From contig MU631470.1 in the NCBI GenBank assembly GCA_026770615.1, forward strand, positions 225,947 to 240,862: a stretch of DNA of 14,916 bases. Reading direction: 5' to 3'. This document shows positions 1 to 8,299 of this stretch, piece after piece. The notes under the pieces were generated by a model that saw only the letters and a program-made list of their open reading frames with translations, did no database searches and had not been told where the DNA came from. The position numbers and the translations under genes are program-made. The stretch is from Pavlovales sp. CCMP2436 (lineage: Eukaryota; Haptophyta; Pavlovophyceae; Pavlovales). Every line of letters begins with the position of its first letter. Within the stretch, counting starts at the first letter, position 1.

Positions 1-114
1 CTCGGCCGGGCATCATTCCCGGAGACATGGGTATGCGGTACGCTGCCCCCGGTTCGCTGCAACGCGCGCCCCCTCCTGCGCGCAAGCCGCGCGCAACGAG
101 ACCCCAGGCAAGCT
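1..114. other. Unassigned GC-rich flank
   Basis: This short stretch is outside the left arm of the inverted repeat. It is GC-rich and has no convincing reading frame. It does not match the part of the LTR that would be expected next if the left-arm LTR continued (8162-8297). It is either host sequence or another truncated repeat. Confidence 0.4.
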
Positions 115-479
115 GATTGATGGATGTTGATCATGATGAGGATGAGGATGAAGATGTATCAATGATCGGATTGATTTGATCGGATTGATTGATCGTGTTA
201 ACGGTGATTGATTGATGATGACGCGGAAGGGGTGGAACTAGAAGATAGACGGTTAAGGCCGTCGATGCAGTTGACGTTTGAGAGTTTGCGGAGATCCTAA
301 TACGTGACAAACAAGTAACAGTTGTGCGGCTCTATTACACAAATGGAACGATTCGGCTTGTTTGGGCTCCCTAGTCACGCAGTTTCTGCAGTGGTCGTCA
401 AAAGCACGAGCGCGTAGTGCAAGTCTATGCACAGCACCTTTCAAAGGTAGGCAGGCAGCAGTTCTTGTCTTCTTGTCCA
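115..479 (-). repeat. Partial LTR of element 1 (left copy)
   Basis: This is the mirror image of 7797-8161. On the minus strand it would start at 479 with TGGACA, the point where similarity to the diverged copy at 8533 begins. It ends at the inverted-repeat edge at 115. The right-hand copy seems to continue to about 8297, so this LTR is probably missing its last 130 or so bases. No protein-coding signal is convincing here. The LTR start is inferred from the diverged copy and the terminal TG, not from a matching pair of intact LTRs. Confidence 0.55.
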
Positions 480-513
480 GGGGGACGGGATGGAATCGGA
501 TTGGGATGGATGG

Positions 514-579
514 ATTCGGATGGATTGGATGGGTTTGGATGGATTCGGATGGATTGGATGGGTTTGGATGGATTCGGAT
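514..579 (+). repeat. 29-bp minisatellite, left arm
   Basis: Two exact 29-bp units (514-542 and 543-571) plus the first 8 bases of a third, inside a longer run rich in GGATGG and GGATT. It lies between the RNase H stop and the LTR start of element 1, so it belongs to the 3' untranslated region. The mirror copy is at 7697-7762. Confidence 0.9.
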
Positions 580-694
580 TGAATCGGGGATGGGCGACAG
601 AGCACTATCAATGGTGTCTGGATAGACGGGTATGCCTGTGCAGCGGCATAATGGGTTGTTTGGTTTTGGTCCGACGTGCGCCGGTGGCTTACCC

Positions 695-1381
695 TCACTT
701 GGGAGTAAGCTTTGGGCCGATCGGCGTCGGTTTGAATGGTTTCCCTTCCATGATCGTGGCGCGGAAGCGCAGGAAGGGGTCGCGGGGAAGCGCCTTTGTG
801 AAGAAGTCGGCCGGGTTCTCTACTGTGCCGATCAGGTTTACGCGCACGTCCCCGTCGATCATCGTGTGCTCTCGCACGTACGCGACGTGGTTTGCGAGGT
901 GCCGGCTCTTGCGCGAGGTGTATGTCGTCGCGGCGAGCACTGTTGCGGAATTGTCTCAGTAGAGCTCGACCGGGAGCGAGACCATTACTCGGATGTTGGA
1001 CAGGAGCATGAGCGTTTCTTCGATTGATCATACGAGCGACGCGAGAGCGAGAAGCTCAGAGTCGGCAGTGGCAGTCGTGACTGTTGATTGTTTGCGCGTG
1101 CGCGCTGCGACGGCTGAACCCCTCATCATGACGAGCACACCGGAGTAGCTGTGACCGTCTGAGGTGTTGCCAAAGTCGGCATTGGAGAAACCACGGATGG
1201 TCGGGTCTCCGCTGTAAGTGCGGCCGAGCTTCGGGCACGACTTGAGGTAGCCGAAGATGCGCTTCACGTTTGCCATGTCCAGTTCGGTCGGTGCCTGAAG
1301 TCTCAATGCGACCAGTGTGACGGCGTAGTCGATGTCGCATCGCATCTTGCGTATGTATCCGAGCGTGCCAACGAGCTTCAT
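695..1381 (-). pseudogene. Copia-type RNase H of element 1, three in-frame stops (left copy)
   Basis: This is the C-terminal part of the copia polyprotein, which degrades the RNA strand during cDNA synthesis. On the minus strand it opens with the family signature KLVGTLGYI, then a helix with PTELDMANVKRIFGYLK, then GFSNADFG where the family usually has a DADW-type motif (an acidic residue reads N), then ADSELLAL, DNSATVL and the C-terminal NPADFFTKALP. It ends at the natural stop TGA (695-697). The frame is broken by TGA at 1028-1030 and 956-958; a TAG at 1412-1414 separates it from the reverse transcriptase. Sequence on both sides of each stop still fits the family, so these are point mutations in a decaying gene. 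All three stops recur in the right arm. Confidence 0.87.
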
Positions 1382-1411
1382 GTAGCTGGCATGCCCGTTG
1401 ATGGCGAGGAG

Positions 1412-2620
1412 CTACGATGCGTCGCTGTTCATGCTGCGCAGGATGTCGACCGCAGCGGGCGTGTCGAAAACTCGCATGGAATTGTCCGCGTCGACGTCTG
1501 CGAGTGCGGCGTGGGTGTAGGTCTCCATGGAGACTGTCACCGCGGATCGGTCGGGGGACTGGGATTTGTCCATCGCGAGGTAGTCGTCGGTGTCGGACGA
1601 TTTGATGCGGCCATCCAGCGCAGCGGTGAGATAAATCGTCGCAGAACTGCGCAAAATGCTCGTCCGAGCAGGTTTAGCAGCAGATACCGTCGTCGACGTG
1701 CACCGGCGGGATAAGGCAGATGCTTCCGTCCGGGAAGAACTTGACGAAAAGGGATGGGTCGGCAGCGGTGGCAGTGAAGCCGATCTTAGTGAGCATGTAC
1801 GGAATAGGTTGTTCCAGATCTGCGAGGCCTCGCGTAGGCCGTTCATGCTGCCGAGGAGCCGGAGGTAGGCGGTCTCGGCATCGATCTTCTCATAGCCGCG
1901 AGGTAGCCTGAGGACGTATTTGTTACTCCTCCCGTCCATCGAGCCTATCATGAAGGCCGTCGAGACATCTAACGACCTGAGCTTGGCTTTAAAGATGGAT
2001 GCCGTTGCGAGCACTGTGAAGACAGACTGCGTCGCACGGTCGGGCTGAACATCTCCGCTACCGGCATTCGCCCTGTGCGGTTGCCGCACGCGGCGAGGCG
2101 AGCGCGGTAAACGCCGTTGCTCTTGATCTTGAACCCAGACGGAGTTGAGGATGATCTCGCCTGGTTCTCGGCGATTGATCTCGTGGATGACTGCGAGTTC
2201 TCGTAAACTCCTGATCTCTCTCCGCATCGCGTCGAGCCACTCCTCGCGTTGCGTTGAGGCCAACGCTTCTGCTACAATGTGAGGGGCGGTGGGAGGATCT
2301 GGGTTTGGAGCGGATATAGCACCCGGGAGGATGGAGGGTGGTTTGGGATCGGTTGCCGTGGCAGCTAAAGCGGAATGGTTGGCTGCTAGGACGGTGATGG
2401 AAAGGTGCGCAGGTGGCTCTGGCGTGGCCGGCATCGGAGAGGAGGGACCGCTTTTCGGCGCGTCGTCCAGCTGCGGCTCGAGTAGGCGTGGTAGTGGCGA
2501 GGAAGGACCGCTGCTGTGGGCTGGGGGGAGCAGGTCAGCTGCGGGAGTTGGCGTTTCTATTGGCTGTTCGTAGATCGCTGCGTTCCGGATGAGCGTTCTG
2601 GGTGTAGGGTGTTGTGTCAC
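1412..2620 (-). pseudogene. Copia-type reverse transcriptase of element 1, frameshifted
   Basis: On the minus strand the long frame begins with a proline/alanine-rich integrase-RT linker, then the RT entry motif QREEWLDAMRREI, then NSVWV. Around 2120 the family signal moves to another frame (YRARLAACGN, then FSPTVR near 2050-2110). It then returns to the long frame as KLRSLDVSTAFM and YVLRLPRGYEK, with LRLLGSMNGLREASQIWNNLF. Around 1800 it shifts again, and the catalytic V-D-D is read at 1689-1697 in the shifted frame. A stop (TAG, 1412-1414) ends the frame before RNase H. The enzyme would have copied element RNA to cDNA; with at least three frame changes this copy cannot make it. The conserved RT motifs make the identity firm. 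Confidence 0.88.
1521..1534. repeat. 14-bp perfect palindrome at the inner edge of the left arm
   Basis: GTCTCCATGGAGAC equals its own reverse complement. The inner edge of the inverted duplication (1531) lies inside it. The right copy keeps only the part from 6745 onward. Confidence 0.9.
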
Positions 2621-2743
2621 AGAGATTGTGGACGCGCTGCCCCGGATGAGCGTTCGGGGTGTTATCGGCGGCGGCTGTTGGATTTGTGGCGGCGGTCGGA
2701 TTTGCGGCGGGGTTAGGATTGGCGGCGGCGGTCGGTTTTGCGG

Positions 2744-3208
2744 CTAGTTATGAATAGGCGGCGTCGAAAGGATTTGCGGCGGCGGTCTGTGGCGCGGCGC
2801 CGGGCGCTGAGGAAGTATAGGGATTATATCTGCGGGATTTGGTGGAGACGATTGTGTAGGTTCGCCGACTAAGTTCTCGTCGAAGCATGGGTCGGAGGTT
2901 AGAGGGTCGGGTGGTGCGAGCGAATCAACACGCGAAGATGGTGTCGTCGCGATGTTGATGGGGATGAGCGTTTCGGATTGGCTCGTGCGGTACGTCTGTG
3001 CATTGTAGATGGGGAACGCCGTTTCCTGCACGTAAACTGATGCCGACACGACGACTGCGCCGGTATCTGGGAGGAGAACGACGTAGCCCGCCTTTGGGAA
3101 TAGGGGCTCCGCTCTGCCGAGGTATATGCCGGCCACCGCGTGCAGCGAGAACTTGTGCGTGTTGCGCATATGCACGAACGCCCGCGCTCCCGGGATGCGG
3201 TCGAGCGC
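2744..3208 (-). pseudogene. Integrase C-terminal region and linker of element 1
   Basis: On the minus strand this reads ARAFVHMRNTHKFS, then LHAVAGIYLGRAEP, then GYVVLLPDTG and VVVSASVYVQETAFP. This matches the segment after the copia integrase core, where the usual pattern has a histidine/lysine-rich start, a GYR-like hydrophobic strand and a SRDVxFxE-like end. It passes into a proline/serine-rich low-complexity linker and stops at 2744-2746, before the reverse transcriptase frame. The preceding integrase piece (3209-3300) ends at a TAG (3209-3211), so this part is cut off from it. It has no catalytic residues of its own. Confidence 0.72.
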
Positions 3209-4086
3209 CTAGTTCCATGCTCGGGCGAATCGCAGCTCGAATGGTGTCGGCGAGCCAGGTTTGGCGATCTGCAGCAGCAGGTTGAGGATGATCGTGGCCA
3301 TGAAGACTAGAAGTGGCCTGCCAAAAACGGGATCGATGTTGGTGTGCGCCGCGATCGTGGATGCCAACATCGTGGATGCCAACATCGTGGATGCCAACAT
3401 CGTGGATCCACGATCGTGGATGCCAACATGTGGTCCGCTCGTGTCGATGCCGATGAAGATGCCGTGCTCGTAAGTGACGTGCGTTCTGGATGGGAAGCTC
3501 GACTTGAGGAGTTTGCCGAGCAGATCTGCCGTCGCTCGCGTGGTCGGGATAGATTTGGGGATGTAGCCATTAGTGGCAGCAGCGCGGATGATCGCCTTGT
3601 GCTAGCTCGCGCCCGGCTGTCCGGCTCTGGCTGCTGCGAGCATGCGAAGCGCCCCGTCGTCGTGCGCCGCCGACATCGATACGATCTGTGTGTGGAAATC
3701 ATTCGGTAGGGAGGGATGGAAATCATGGGATGTTGGTTCAGGTTCATGATGCCGCGGTTTTTGGAGGATTGGGTTTTCGGAGGAGTGTGAATGGGGCCTG
3801 GCGGATTGCGATAGGCAGAGTGGTCTCGCCGATGTGGCGTCGCAGTACTAACGTGCCCTCTGGGAGGTGAATTGAGTAGTGGTCCCGGCGCAGGGAGATG
3901 GATGGCCCCGGTGTTGTGCAAGTCCGATAAATTGATAAGAGGCCGCTCAATGTCGGGGACGTGCAGCGAGTTTGGGATTTCGACAGGGACGTGTTTGCTA
4001 TAGATCGAATTAAGAATGAGCAGGACCGCAGTGCCGATGCCGACGGCGTGGATGAACAGGCCTGATTCTGCGACTCGGATTCGCAA
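3209..4086 (-). pseudogene. Integrase of element 1 with catalytic core missing
   Basis: On the minus strand, after the protease, one frame gives EIPNSLHVPDIERPLINLSDL, the region between protease and integrase in copia polyproteins. Further on, LLGKLLKSSFPSRTHVTYE leads to GIDTSGPH, which fits the integrase entry with the first catalytic Asp (codon 3443-3445). The usual next roughly 90-100 residues, with the second Asp (in DNGxEF) and the Glu (in NGxAER), are absent. In their place is a 15-bp minisatellite (3354-3427). The family signal resumes with MATIILNLLLQ and SPTPFELRFAR. Frame changes occur within the first half. The protein would have joined cDNA to the host genome; without two of the three acidic residues it could not. 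Confidence 0.7.
3354..3427 (+). repeat. 15-bp minisatellite inside the integrase remnant
   Basis: The unit ATCGTGGATGCCAAC occurs exactly at 3354-3368, 3369-3383, 3384-3398 and 3413-3427. A 14-base variant at 3399-3412 creates a 16-bp palindrome (3399-3414). It sits where the integrase catalytic core should be. Confidence 0.93.
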
Positions 4087-4464
4087 GGATCCCTGAGGGA
4101 TTGGTTTATAGTCGGATTGGAGTTAGGATCTATGTGCAAACATCGGGCACGTTGCCCCTACGTCTACCAGCCCTATCTGGGTTGACGGATCGGTCAGCTC
4201 GGCGACGGTGGCACAGGATTCGAGGATTGACACGCGCGTGCAGGATTGGTGCTTGGATGTGATTGGATCGAGCGCGGCGAAGGCGCTAATGGATGGGGAT
4301 CGGGGTTTGGGATTGAAGGGCGACATGTTCAGATCAAAAGTGCCTGCGACCTCGTCTCCAGCGCAGCTAGCACTGGAATAGAAGTCGCCGCCACTGCCGA
4401 CTGCTACCACCTCACCGTCTGCGGCGCGCTTGAGATCTGTGAATTCAGAACGAATCTGGTTCAA
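4087..4464 (-). pseudogene. Decayed aspartic protease of element 1
   Basis: On the minus strand the frame from 4464 ends with IGLVDVGATCPMFAHRS just before a TAG (4123-4125). The position, after the gag knuckle and before the LHVP-type region, and the pattern D-x-G-A-T-x-x-M-F match the copia protease active site D-S-G-A-T. Here Ser is Val (D-V-G at 4156-4164). A conserved catalytic Asp is still present, but the Ser of the triad is lost. The enzyme would have cut the Gag-Pol polyprotein. The identification rests on this one motif and its place in the order. Confidence 0.62.
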
Positions 4465-4711
4465 AATGTCGACGGTCTCGTGCGGCCTCGCCCCCTGCGC
4501 CGCGCCTTAGTGGCCATCCCTGCGGCCCGGGTCACCCCTGCCGCGCGGGCCCCCTGCGAGAAGTTGCGCCTTTCCGCGAGGTAGGTCTCCCACTTTGCAG
4601 TGTCCGATGTGCCGTCCTCTTTGCGCAAAGTCGGGCAGAGCTTGGGGATGTACCCGACCCGACGCCTTTGCAGATGCTGCACTGCCATGTGGCTAGCTTG
4701 GTCTGCGCAAA

Positions 4712-4753
4712 ACATGTCTCCTCGGTGTGGCCGACACTTCCGCATGCGAGGCA
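4712..4753 (-). other. CCHC zinc knuckle of element 1 Gag
   Basis: The minus strand encodes C-x2-C-x4-H-x4-C (CLACGSVGHTEETC), the nucleocapsid zinc knuckle typical of retroelement Gag. All four metal ligands are intact. Confidence 0.92.
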
Positions 4754-4789
4754 CTGCGTCTTCTGGTTCTGGCCGTGCTTGTAAGTTGG

Positions 4790-4935
4790 GAGCTGTTCGT
4801 GGTAAGGGTTCTGGTTCTGATGGCCGCTCGAGTACAGGTTCTGGTTCTGGATCAATCCGCTCGAGTAGTGGTTCTGGTTCTGGCCGCGCTGGTTCTGGCC
4901 GCTCGAGAAGGGGTTCTGGTTCTGGATCTGGCCCG
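4790..4935 (+). repeat. GGTTCT-rich hexamer repeat in gag of element 1
   Basis: Repeated GGTTCTGGTTCTG blocks are separated by CGCTCGAG-containing spacers. On the minus strand they encode an asparagine/glutamine repeat (NQNQN) just before the zinc knuckle, or PEPEP in another frame. The repeat could have helped frame slippage here. Confidence 0.75.
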
Positions 4936-5887
4936 TGCGGCTGAGAACGCGCTCTCTTGTGCGCGGCGGGATGGCGCCACGAACTTTTCGATGACCGAAG
5001 CGAGGTCTTTCTGGTACTTAAGCACAAGCGCGTTGAAGTCGACAGCTGCCATGCCGTCGAGGTTGCGCTTGCGCCAGGTTTGCGCAAGTGTGGCGATCTG
5101 GATCGTGATCATGGCGATCATCAAGACTTCGAGGCCGGACTCGGAAAGCGAGCTTCGGGCGAAGTAGGCGATATCGGTAAGGACGAGGAGGCGCGGCGCC
5201 GACACGCCGATGTAATCGGTGAAGAACTACTCGCTCGCGATGCGGTAAGCCGAGATCTGCGGGAGGATCGCCGCGCTGAAATTGATCTGTGCCGTGCGCG
5301 CGATTTTTATGTGCTCCGTAGTGTCGTTGTCGTCGCGCTCGCTGTTGGTGAGCACTAAGTACTCGCAGATGCTCACCATGCTCTTGAATTCGAGAGGCCC
5401 CCCATCGAGACCGGCGATAACTGCGGCCAAGATCGCAGCACTCTTCATGTAGGTGTTGGAGAAAAGCGCTATGACGGCGGCGGCGAAGATTGCATGGTGG
5501 GCGCCGGGATCCGAGTTCTGCAACATCGCGATGATGTTGGACGTCTGCCGACCGGGATGTAAGTGTACGACCGCTCGACGAAGCACTCCTGGATGGTCTG
5601 CTTGCCGAAGTTGCTGACAATCACGCCGGAAAGGGTTGCGGTCTGGACTAGGCCCGCGCTTGTCGCGGTGAGTAACGAGTGGAAGTCGCGCGTTTTCATA
5701 TCCTCAAAGCCCGCGTGCTCCCAGTCGTTGACTCCCGTCGCCGCTGAGAGAGCGGCCTTGCCGTGGAACAACGCAGTGGTGATGAAGTGCTGCTGCTGGG
5801 CAAACGTGGCATTTTCGAGGAGATTTTTTAAGTTTTTAAATTTGTTTGGTGTAATCTCATTATTAAAAATATATGGTGAATGTTCTG

Positions 5888-5938
5888 GAAGGTTCTGCCG
5901 CAGATCTGGAAGGTTCTGCCGCGGATCTGGAAGGTTCG
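5888..5938 (+). repeat. 21-bp tandem repeat in gag of element 1
   Basis: The 21-bp unit GGAAGGTTCTGCCGCAGATCT is repeated twice plus a partial third copy, with a single A/G difference. It keeps the reading frame and gives a repeated LPDxRQN motif on the minus strand. Confidence 0.8.
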
Positions 5939-5959
5939 CGCTGGACGCAGGCGCCCAGC

Positions 5960-6000
5960 GCGGCGGCGGCGGCGGCGGCGGCTGCAGCTGCTGCTGCTGC
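5960..6000 (+). repeat. GGC/CTG microsatellite at a gag frame change
   Basis: A run of GGC triplets (5960-5982) is followed by CTG triplets (5988-6000). Gag-like sequence on the minus strand continues in a different frame after it, so a length change here is the likely cause of one frameshift. Confidence 0.8.
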
Positions 6001-6638
6001 TCGCGGAAGACGAAGGGTGCTGCATGTGATCCTGGTACCTGCGCGACTCCAGCTCCTCTGCGGCGAACTTCCCGTGCTCTTGCCCGAGCTCCTGCCGGTT
6101 CTCCTGCTCGCGCTCCTGCTTGCGTTTCTGCTCGCGTTTCTGCTCGCGCTTCTGCTCGCGTTCCTGCCCGCTCGCGTTCTCGCTGGCGTTCTCGCGCTCG
6201 TGCTTGCGGAACAAGAGCTCGTCGCGCGCGCACAGTGCCTCTGCACGGCGGCGTTCGAGCTCCTCGAGCGGGCCTCCTACCTGCGGCTGAGGGCGAGGGC
6301 GGAGCTGGAACTCGTCGTCGCGCTGCTCGATTAGCATCTCTTGCATCGCGTTACGCTCGGCGCGCATCTCCTGCATCGCGGCGCGGATCTCGCGGAGCTC
6401 CTCGGACATCGTGCTGGCCGCTTCGAGGGTGGGTACGGGAGGGGTTATCTGCCCGAGTTCGAGGGCTGCCACTGGGGATTGGATCGGCAGGTCCTCTCTT
6501 GGCGCGAAGGCCACATTCGTGTTATCTGTGTTGGGGTCAGAAGGCGGCTCGGCGCCCAAGTGCGGGGTCTCCGGGTCGCCCGTCTCCGGGATGGTATCAG
6601 GCTCTGACATGATTGGTCGAAGAAATATTAAAAAATCG

Positions 6639-6660
6639 ATGACGCTGATTAAAGCGTCAT
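6639..6660 (-). promoter_or_regulatory. Leader hairpin of element 1, shared with the second leader copy
   Basis: Arms ATGACGCT and AGCGTCAT form a perfect 8-bp stem around a 6-base loop, about 29 bases upstream of the gag ATG. The same stem and loop occur in the diverged copy at 8382-8403, although bases on both sides differ. This suggests a functional RNA structure, such as packaging or dimerisation; the role is inferred. Confidence 0.5.
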
Positions 6661-6706
6661 TCGGAATGTTCGATTCAGGGTTCTGAGTAATCTGATTATC
6701 CTGGTG

Positions 6707-6742
6707 AACCGCTGGGGATTCTGGATACCCATTTGGGTATAA
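6707..6742 (-). promoter_or_regulatory. Start of element 1 leader, candidate primer-binding region
   Basis: On the minus strand the leader begins TTATACCCAAATGGGTATCC. The second copy at 8300 is identical for roughly the first 48 bases, so this is the internal region's 5' edge. ATACCC and GGGTAT can pair around AAAT. GGTATCCAGA resembles the initiator-Met primer-binding core of many copia elements (TGGTATCAGAGC), but the match is partial. Confidence 0.35.
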
Positions 6743-6747
6743 CATCC

Positions 6748-7581
6748 ATGGAGACCTACACCCACGCCGCACTCGCAGACGTCGACGCGGACAATTCCAT
6801 GCGAGTTTTCGACACGCCCGCTGCGGTCGACATCCTGCGCAGCATGAACAGCGACGCATCGTAGCTCCTCGCCATCAACGGGCATGCCAGCTACATGAAG
6901 CTCGTTGGCACGCTCGGATACATACGCAAGATGCGATGCGACATCGACTACGCCGTCACACTGGTCGCATTGAGACTTCAGGCACCGACCGAACTGGACA
7001 TGGCAAACGTGAAGCGCATCTTCGGCTACCTCAAGTCGTGCCCGAAGCTCGGCCGCACTTACAGCGGAGACCCGACCATCCGTGGTTTCTCCAATGCCGA
7101 CTTTGGCAACACCTCAGACGGTCACAGCTACTCCGGTGTGCTCGTCATGATGAGGGGTTCAGCCGTCGCAGCGCGCACGCGCAAACAATCAACAGTCACG
7201 ACTGCCACTGCCGACTCTGAGCTTCTCGCTCTCGCGTCGCTCGTATGATCAATCGAAGAAACGCTCATGCTCCTGTCCAACATCCGAGTAATGGTCTCGC
7301 TCCCGGTCGAGCTCTACTGAGACAATTCCGCAACAGTGCTCGCCGCGACGACATACACCTCGCGCAAGAGCCGGCACCTCGCAAACCACGTCGCGTACGT
7401 GCGAGAGCACACGATGATCGACGGGGACGTGCGCGTAAACCTGATCGGCACAGTAGAGAACCCGGCCGACTTCTTCACAAAGGCGCTTCCCCGCGACCCC
7501 TTCCTGCGCTTCCGCGCCACGATCATGGAAGGGAAACCATTCAAACCGACGCCGATCGGCCCAAAGCTTACTCCCAAGTGA
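6748..7581 (+). pseudogene. Copia-type RNase H fragment (right copy), three in-frame stops
   Basis: This is the plus-strand duplicate of the element 1 RNase H region, truncated upstream so that it starts within the RT-RNase H connection (METYTHAAL). The same family motifs appear: KLVGTLGYI, GFSNADFG, ADSELLAL, DNSATVL, and NPADFFTKALP near the end. The stops TAG 6862-6864, TGA 7246-7248 and TGA 7318-7320 match those of the left arm exactly. The final stop is TGA 7579-7581. There is no RT core, promoter or gag in front of it in this orientation; upstream is the leader of element 1 pointing the other way. It is a fragment with no coding future by itself. Confidence 0.87.
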
Positions 7582-7796
7582 GGGTAAGCCACCGGCGCAC
7601 GTCGGACCAAAACCAAACAACCCATTATGCCGCTGCACAGGCATACCCGTCTATCCAGACACCATTGATAGTGCTCTGTCGCCCATCCCCGATTCAATCC
7701 GAATCCATCCAAACCCATCCAATCCATCCGAATCCATCCAAACCCATCCAATCCATCCGAATCCATCCATCCCAATCCGATTCCATCCCGTCCCCC
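7582..7796 (+). other. 3' untranslated region of the right copy with 29-bp minisatellite
   Basis: No gene is seen between the RNase H stop and the LTR start. The 29-bp minisatellite (7697-7762, two units and a part) is pyrimidine-rich on this strand, so the coding strand does not show the polypurine tract expected just before a 3' LTR. Confidence 0.6.
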
Positions 7797-8298
7797 TGGA
7801 CAAGAAGACAAGAACTGCTGCCTGCCTACCTGTGAAAGGTGCTGTGCATAGACTTGCACTACGCGCTCGTGCTTTTGACGACCACTGCAGAAACTGCGTG
7901 ACTAGGGAGCCCAAACAAGCCGAATCGTTCCATTTGTGTAATAGAGCCGCACAACTGTTACTTGTTCGTCACGTATTAGGATCTCCGCAAACTCTCAAAC
8001 GTCAACTGCATCGACGGCCTTAACCGTCTATCTTCTAGTTCCACCCCTTCCGCGTCATCATCAATCAATCACCGTTAACACGATCAATCAATCCGATCAA
8101 ATCAATCCGATCATTGATACATCTTCATCCTCATCCTCATCATGATCAACATCCATCAATCTCTACATGTACGCGAACGACTACATCAATAGGGACTATC
8201 CCGTGCTCTCTAAGGATAGAGCACGACACGATCTATCCTCAATCGATCCGCGCATCCAGAACACGATCTATCTACCCGTCCGCTACATAGGTGGGAGT
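7797..8298 (+). repeat. LTR of the element 1 family (right copy)
   Basis: Similarity to the diverged copy at 8533 begins with TGGACA at 7797, giving a TG start. The leader begins at 8300, giving an end near 8298 and a length of about 500 bases. Up to 8161 it is identical or nearly so to the left arm; 8162-8298 has no second copy in the window. Inside the tail an 8-bp stem (8202-8209 with 8218-8225) is visible. The boundaries are inferred from neighbours, and no target-site duplication was found. Confidence 0.5.
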
Positions 8299-8299
8299 T

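Larger units (their letters stand above)
115..1531 (-). repeat. Left arm of 1417-bp near-perfect inverted repeat
   Basis: Every base x in this arm pairs with base 8276-x in the right arm (6745-8161), with no indel. Reading both strands I find only two mismatches, at 309/7967 and 444/7832. The outer edge is 115 (114 no longer pairs with 8162). The inner edge is 1531 (1532 no longer pairs with 6744). The arm carries the end of the reverse transcriptase region, RNase H, the 3' untranslated region with a 29-bp minisatellite, and part of an LTR. Confidence 0.95.
4461..6610 (-). pseudogene. Gag of element 1 (CCHC knuckle), frameshifted
   Basis: The start is ATG at 6610 (minus), because the same start and following codons (MSEPDT) occur in the diverged copy at 8436. 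The N-terminal part is acidic and proline-rich. It is followed by a charged coiled-coil stretch around 6380-6090 that ends in repeats of EREQKREQ type with a 12-bp period. The signal then changes frame in a GGC/CTG microsatellite (5960-6000). The capsid-like middle is read in pieces over 5850-4950 (ENATFAQQQHF, EFKSMVSICEYLVL, LAQTWRKRNLDGM), with a TAG at 5227-5229. The CCHC zinc knuckle, CLACGSVGHTEETC, is at 4712-4753, followed by CSICKG and a further shift. Gag would form the particle and bind RNA. At least four frame changes make this copy a pseudogene. Confidence 0.8.
115..6742 (-). mobile_element. Element 1: degraded Ty1/copia-like LTR retrotransposon
   Basis: On the minus strand the domain order is leader (6742-6611), gag with a CCHC knuckle, protease, integrase, reverse transcriptase, RNase H, 3' untranslated region and partial LTR. 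Integrase before reverse transcriptase is the diagnostic Ty1/copia order. The coding region is broken by several frameshifts and in-frame stops, the integrase core is largely missing, and the protease active-site motif has decayed. No 5' LTR precedes the leader: an inverted copy of the element's own 3' end starts there instead. The 3' LTR appears cut at 115, because the right-hand copy seems to extend about 136 bases further. The order and motifs are seen directly; inactivity is inferred. Confidence 0.88.
6745..8161 (+). repeat. Right arm of 1417-bp near-perfect inverted repeat
   Basis: This is the reverse complement of 115-1531 without gaps and with two mismatches found (7832 and 7967). It holds the RNase H coding end in plus orientation, the 3' untranslated region and the LTR head. 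The inner edge joins the leader of element 1 within 2-3 bases. The outer edge runs on into 8162-8299, which may be the rest of the LTR. Confidence 0.95.

Noticed and set aside
1..114. Continuation of the LTR of element 1 to the left of the arm
   Set aside because: It does not resemble the candidate LTR tail at 8162-8297.
417..962. Plus-strand 181-residue open frame, mirrored at 7314-7859
   Set aside because: It is antisense to RNase H and the LTR; its repeats only reflect the GGATGG minisatellite.
956..1030. TGA codons read as sense (altered genetic code) in RNase H
   Set aside because: TAG and TAA stops also interrupt both elements, and frameshifts are common, so ordinary decay explains them.
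3354..3427. CRISPR-like array
   Set aside because: The 15-bp units are directly tandem without spacers; it is a minisatellite.
5563..6612. Plus-strand 349-residue open frame
   Set aside because: It is opposite gag of element 1 and consists of low-complexity Ala/Arg/Cys runs from the microsatellites.
115..8161. A large DNA transposon or foldback element with 1.4-kb terminal inverted repeats
   Set aside because: The arms encode copia RNase H and an LTR head, no transposase is seen, and no target-site duplication is visible at 114/8162.
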